DNA of 7,583 bases from an uncultured Clostridia bacterium (GTDB lineage: Bacteria > Bacillota > Clostridia > Oscillospirales > CAG-272): assembly GCA_904501765.1 (NCBI GenBank), contig CAJGCM010000108.1, forward strand, positions 1-7,583, in the 5' to 3' direction. A program made the position numbers and the translations under genes. The first letter of the stretch is position 1. Every line of letters begins with the position of its first letter. Shown in pieces: positions 5,619 to 7,583 of this stretch. The notes beneath the pieces are model-generated. The model ran no database searches, was not told where the DNA came from, and saw only the letters and a list, made by a program, of their open reading frames with translations.

Positions 5619-6059
5619 TTAAAGAAGCGGTGCGAAAATTCTTACTACCGAGCGCACAAGCCTTGCAAAAAGGTTGGTTTTTAGCTTGTCCTCGGTTATC
5701 TCTATGCATTTGTCAAGGGTTTCGTCTATATCCGCTTTTATATCCTTCACGCTTTTGCATTTATACATCCATATGCCGTTTTCAAAGTGATGCACGAGGC
5801 TTCTGTAATCAAGATTTATAGTGCCTATCATAGCATACTCGTCGTCTGATGCAATTATAGTAATAATACAGGCAACGCTGGTGGCGGCTGCAAGAATATA
5901 AAAATAAGGAACGAAATAGCAAAGCGCTACGACAATACCTACTATTGCGGCAACCTCAAATATAGTTATCATAAAGGCTATAATATATCTGACGGGAATG
6001 TAGCCGTATTCCCTTTCCACAATTTCTTTTCCGTTGTTGATTTCATAAGTCCTTTTCAA
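5619..6059 (-). pseudogene. cls: Cardiolipin synthase with catalytic core deleted in frame
   Basis: A 146-residue ORF made of the two ends of a clostridial cardiolipin synthase (phospholipase D family, about 500 residues). Residues 1-73 are the N-terminal membrane region: IPVRYIIAFMITIFEVAAIV and YFYILAAATSVACIITIIA, then SDD, where a full enzyme continues with an NPAYK-like segment. Residues 72-146 are the C-terminal end: DDEYAMIGTINLDYRSL (tail of the second HKD motif), HHFENGIWMY, and a final RLVRSVVRIFAPLL. About 360 residues are missing, including the whole first HKD motif and the His and Lys of the second; only D72, G79 and N82 of that motif remain. It cannot be catalytic. The join is at GAC-GAC (5846-5841), where both parent segments would carry Asp-Asp. 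Start TTG has AAAGGAG 7 bases before it. Promoter and frame are intact, so a short membrane protein is probably still made. An assembly error is an alternative. Confidence 0.82.
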
Positions 6060-6066
6060 AATCTCG

Positions 6067-6073
6067 CTCCTTT
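6067..6073 (-). promoter_or_regulatory. Ribosome binding site for the TTG start of the cls remnant
   Basis: AAAGGAG, 7 bases before the TTG at 6059. No in-frame ATG lies near, so TTG is the likely initiator. Confidence 0.65.
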
Positions 6074-6101
6074 CACAAAAATTCCCCTATTATTGTACTT
6101 T

Positions 6102-6155
6102 ATTATAGTCCATACTTGTTTTCGTTGCGTTTATGAAATGTTTTAATTTTGTTAA
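6102..6155 (-). promoter_or_regulatory. Promoter with 11-base direct repeats (PhoP/PhoB-like box) of the cls remnant
   Basis: The -10 is TATAAT (6107-6102), followed by AAAG. Four hexamers stand exactly 11 bases apart: TTAACA (6155-6150), AAAACA (6144-6139), TAAACG (6133-6128) and AAAACA (6122-6117). The last ends 9 bases before the -10, the same geometry as the promoter at 5554-5607. No -35 consensus is present, as in activator-dependent Pho-type promoters. The start would be near 6095, giving a ~36-base leader. The regulator itself is not in the window. Confidence 0.5.
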
Positions 6156-6185
6156 GGGTAAACTTTTTGCATTAGGCCCCGATAT

Positions 6186-6228
6186 AACAAAAGCGGCTGA
6201 TACACCGAATTTTCAGGTGTATCAGCCG
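6186..6228 (-). terminator. Intrinsic terminator after uxaC
   Basis: A perfect 13-bp stem (6228-6216 with 6206-6194, CGGCTGATACACC and its complement) closes a 9-base loop and is followed on the minus strand by CTTTTGTTAT. It starts 20 bases after the uxaC stop. The plus strand also has TTTTC after the stem, but no gene reads into it from that side. Confidence 0.9.
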
Positions 6229-6248
6229 TTTTCGTCATTTGTTGGCTT

Positions 6249-7583
6249 TTATTTGGTTTTCTTGAAATAGTTTACAGAGTTATTATAGCATATATTTTCT
6301 ACTATTTTTCCAACGAATTCAAGGTCATATGGATATTCGCCGTTTTCAAGAAGCGCACCGAGCTTAGAGCAGAGTATGCGTCTGAAATACTCGTGTCTTG
6401 TATAGGAAAGGAAGCTGCGGCTATCGGTTAACATTCCGACAAATTCGGATATAAGCCCCATTTGCATAAGCGTTTCCATCTGCCTCTGCATACCGTCCCT
6501 CTGGTCGTTGAACCACCAGCCGGAGCCAAACTGAATTTTGCCTCTGGTCTTCCCGTCCTGGAAGCAGTTCATAAGAGAGGCAAGAACCTCGTTATCCCTG
6601 GGGTTAAGGCAGTAAAGAATAGTTTTAGGAAGCTCGTCGTTTTCGTCAAGGGCGCTCATAAGAGCGGAAAGCTTCGGAGCAAAGGTTTCGTCGTTTATTG
6701 CATCAAAGCCTGTATCGGGTCCGAGAGCCTTGTAATTTCTTCTTGAATTGTTTCTCGATGCACCGATGTGATACTGCTGCACCCAGCCAAGCTCCTTATA
6801 CACCCTTCCGAGGAATACGAGGAGAGTACCCTTGTACTTTTCCACCTCAAGCTTCGTCACAGGCTCACCGCTGATGCCCTTTCTGAATATCAGCTCGCAC
6901 TCCTCATCGGTGGCGGGGGCGTATTCTACCGTATCAAGTCCGTGGTCAGCGCTGACACAGCCTACGCTGTCAAAGTAAAAGGCCCTTTCGAGAAGCGCTT
7001 TTTTTAAGAGAGCAAAGCTGCTTACCTCGTATCCGACAACGCCAGAGAGGGTTTTTACCCAAGGCGCAAAGGTTTCAAGCTCTACCTTAAGCGCTTTATC
7101 GGGACGGAACGAAGGAAGCACCGATACGGAGAAGCTCTCGTCCTCTGCGAGCAGAATATGATATTCAAGGGTATCGGCAGGGTCGTCTGTGGTGCAAAGA
7201 GCGGTAACGCCTGACATTTCTATAAGCTTTCTCGCCGTAAGGGTTTTAAGCATTTCCCCCGCACGACTGTAGATGCTTTCGGCTGTTTCGGGAGTGAGGA
7301 TATCGTATATGCCGAAGAAGCGGCGAAGCTCAAGGTGAGTCCAAGCATATATAGGATTGCCTATTGCATAGGGCATAAGCTTCGCATATTCCATAAACTT
7401 TTCTTCGTCCGAACCGTCACCGGTAACATATTTTTCGCACACTCCGGCTTCACGCAAAAGACGCCATTTGTAATGGTCGCCTCCGAGCCATATTTCTGTA
7501 AGGCTTCTGTACTGCTTATCCTCGTATATTTCCTTTGGGTTAAGGTGACAGTGGAAATCGAAAATAGGCATTTTAGCCGCATA
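6249..7583 (-). CDS. uxaC: Uronate (glucuronate) isomerase, 5' end beyond the window
   Basis: UxaC interconverts D-glucuronate and D-fructuronate, and D-galacturonate and D-tagaturonate, the first cytoplasmic step in using uronic acids from pectin or glucuronides. It belongs to the amidohydrolase superfamily. Numbering from the first visible codon (Tyr at 7583): the metal-binding HCH pair is at 11-13, TTDDP at 131-135, DHGLD at 213-217, GWVQQYHIG at 266-274, GSGWWFN at 353-359 and LTDSRSFLSYTRHEYFRR at 385-402, whose Asp387 is probably the strand-8 metal/acid-base residue. An ATG at 7571 is not the true start: the frame stays open to the edge and reads YAAK before MPIFDFHCH, matching the YAK-QPIFDYHCH context of known UxaC. 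The family is about 465-470 residues, so some 20-25 are missing here. No other uronate gene is in the window. A strong terminator follows. Identification is secure. Confidence 0.96.
   Translation of the reverse strand, partial: YAAKMPIFDFHCHLNPKEIYEDKQYRSLTEIWLGGDHYKWRLLREAGVCEKYVTGDGSDEEKFMEYAKLMPYAIGNPIYAWTHLELRRFFGIYDILTPETAESIYSRAGEMLKTLTARKLIEMSGVTALCTTDDPADTLEYHILLAEDESFSVSVLPSFRPDKALKVELETFAPWVKTLSGVVGYEVSSFALLKKALLERAFYFDSVGCVSADHGLDTVEYAPATDEECELIFRKGISGEPVTKLEVEKYKGTLLVFLGRVYKELGWVQQYHIGASRNNSRRNYKALGPDTGFDAINDETFAPKLSALMSALDENDELPKTILYCLNPRDNEVLASLMNCFQDGKTRGKIQFGSGWWFNDQRDGMQRQMETLMQMGLISEFVGMLTDSRSFLSYTRHEYFRRILCSKLGALLENGEYPYDLEFVGKIVENICYNNSVNYFKKTK

Noticed and set aside
7569..7571. 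ATG at 7571 as the start of uxaC
   Set aside because: The frame stays open to the window edge and encodes residues that match the known context before the HCH motif; the family needs 20-25 more residues.
1..7583. CRISPR arrays, tRNA or rRNA genes, insertion sequences, phage or toxin-antitoxin genes
   Set aside because: I found no regularly spaced repeats, RNA gene signatures, transposase motifs or terminal inverted repeats in the window.

Overview
The window looks like a chromosomal piece of a Clostridia-class Bacillota (Firmicutes) genome, probably a gut-type Oscillospiraceae/Lachnospiraceae relative. The evidence is a tRNA-sensing T-box leader, strong GGAGG ribosome binding sites, sigma-A-like TATAAT promoters, and proteins of clostridial type (a BcrA-like ABC pair and a two-helix membrane protein often mislabelled 'dihydropteridine reductase'). 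The assignment rests on family recognition by eye, not on a search. Every gene I accept lies on the minus strand, so the window is described from right to left, in the direction of transcription.

Right end (7583 to about 6186): uxaC, uronate isomerase, with its first ~20-25 codons beyond the window edge. It ends at a 13-bp perfect terminator hairpin. Next (6155 to 5120) come two small membrane-protein genes. The first (5619-6059) is a cardiolipin synthase with its catalytic middle removed in frame: the N-terminal membrane segment is joined directly to the C-terminal tail at a GAC-GAC codon pair. The second (5120-5515) is a two-helix membrane protein. Their two promoters share one layout: TATAATAAAG with a poor -35, preceded by AACA-type hexamers every 11 bases at identical distances. 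This looks like a PhoP/PhoB-type operator.

Middle (5073 to 1214): a small alanine- and charge-rich helical protein (85 aa), a likely terminator, then a tightly packed four-gene operon. The operon is two tandem copies of an ATPase-permease ABC-2 exporter (ATPase, permease, ATPase, permease). The two ATPases are both 299 aa and about 57% identical by my hand alignment, yet share one tract of 45 identical bases, which suggests gene conversion. The substrate is unknown. The family includes exporters that give resistance to antimicrobial peptides.

Left end (1162 to 1): a good sigma-A promoter, a complete tryptophan-type T-box (specifier UGG in a well-formed specifier loop, T-box motif, mutually exclusive antiterminator and terminator), and then trpB, cut off by the left edge. 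Between the T-box terminator and trpB lies a 150-base stretch with a well-placed ribosome binding site, a 12-codon ORF carrying one Trp codon, and two mutually exclusive hairpins. This may be a second control layer, as in the B. subtilis rtp (anti-TRAP) operon.

The most notable items are the gutted cardiolipin synthase, the shared 11-bp-repeat promoters, and the possible dual T-box plus leader-peptide control of trpB. None is proven to be a new system.
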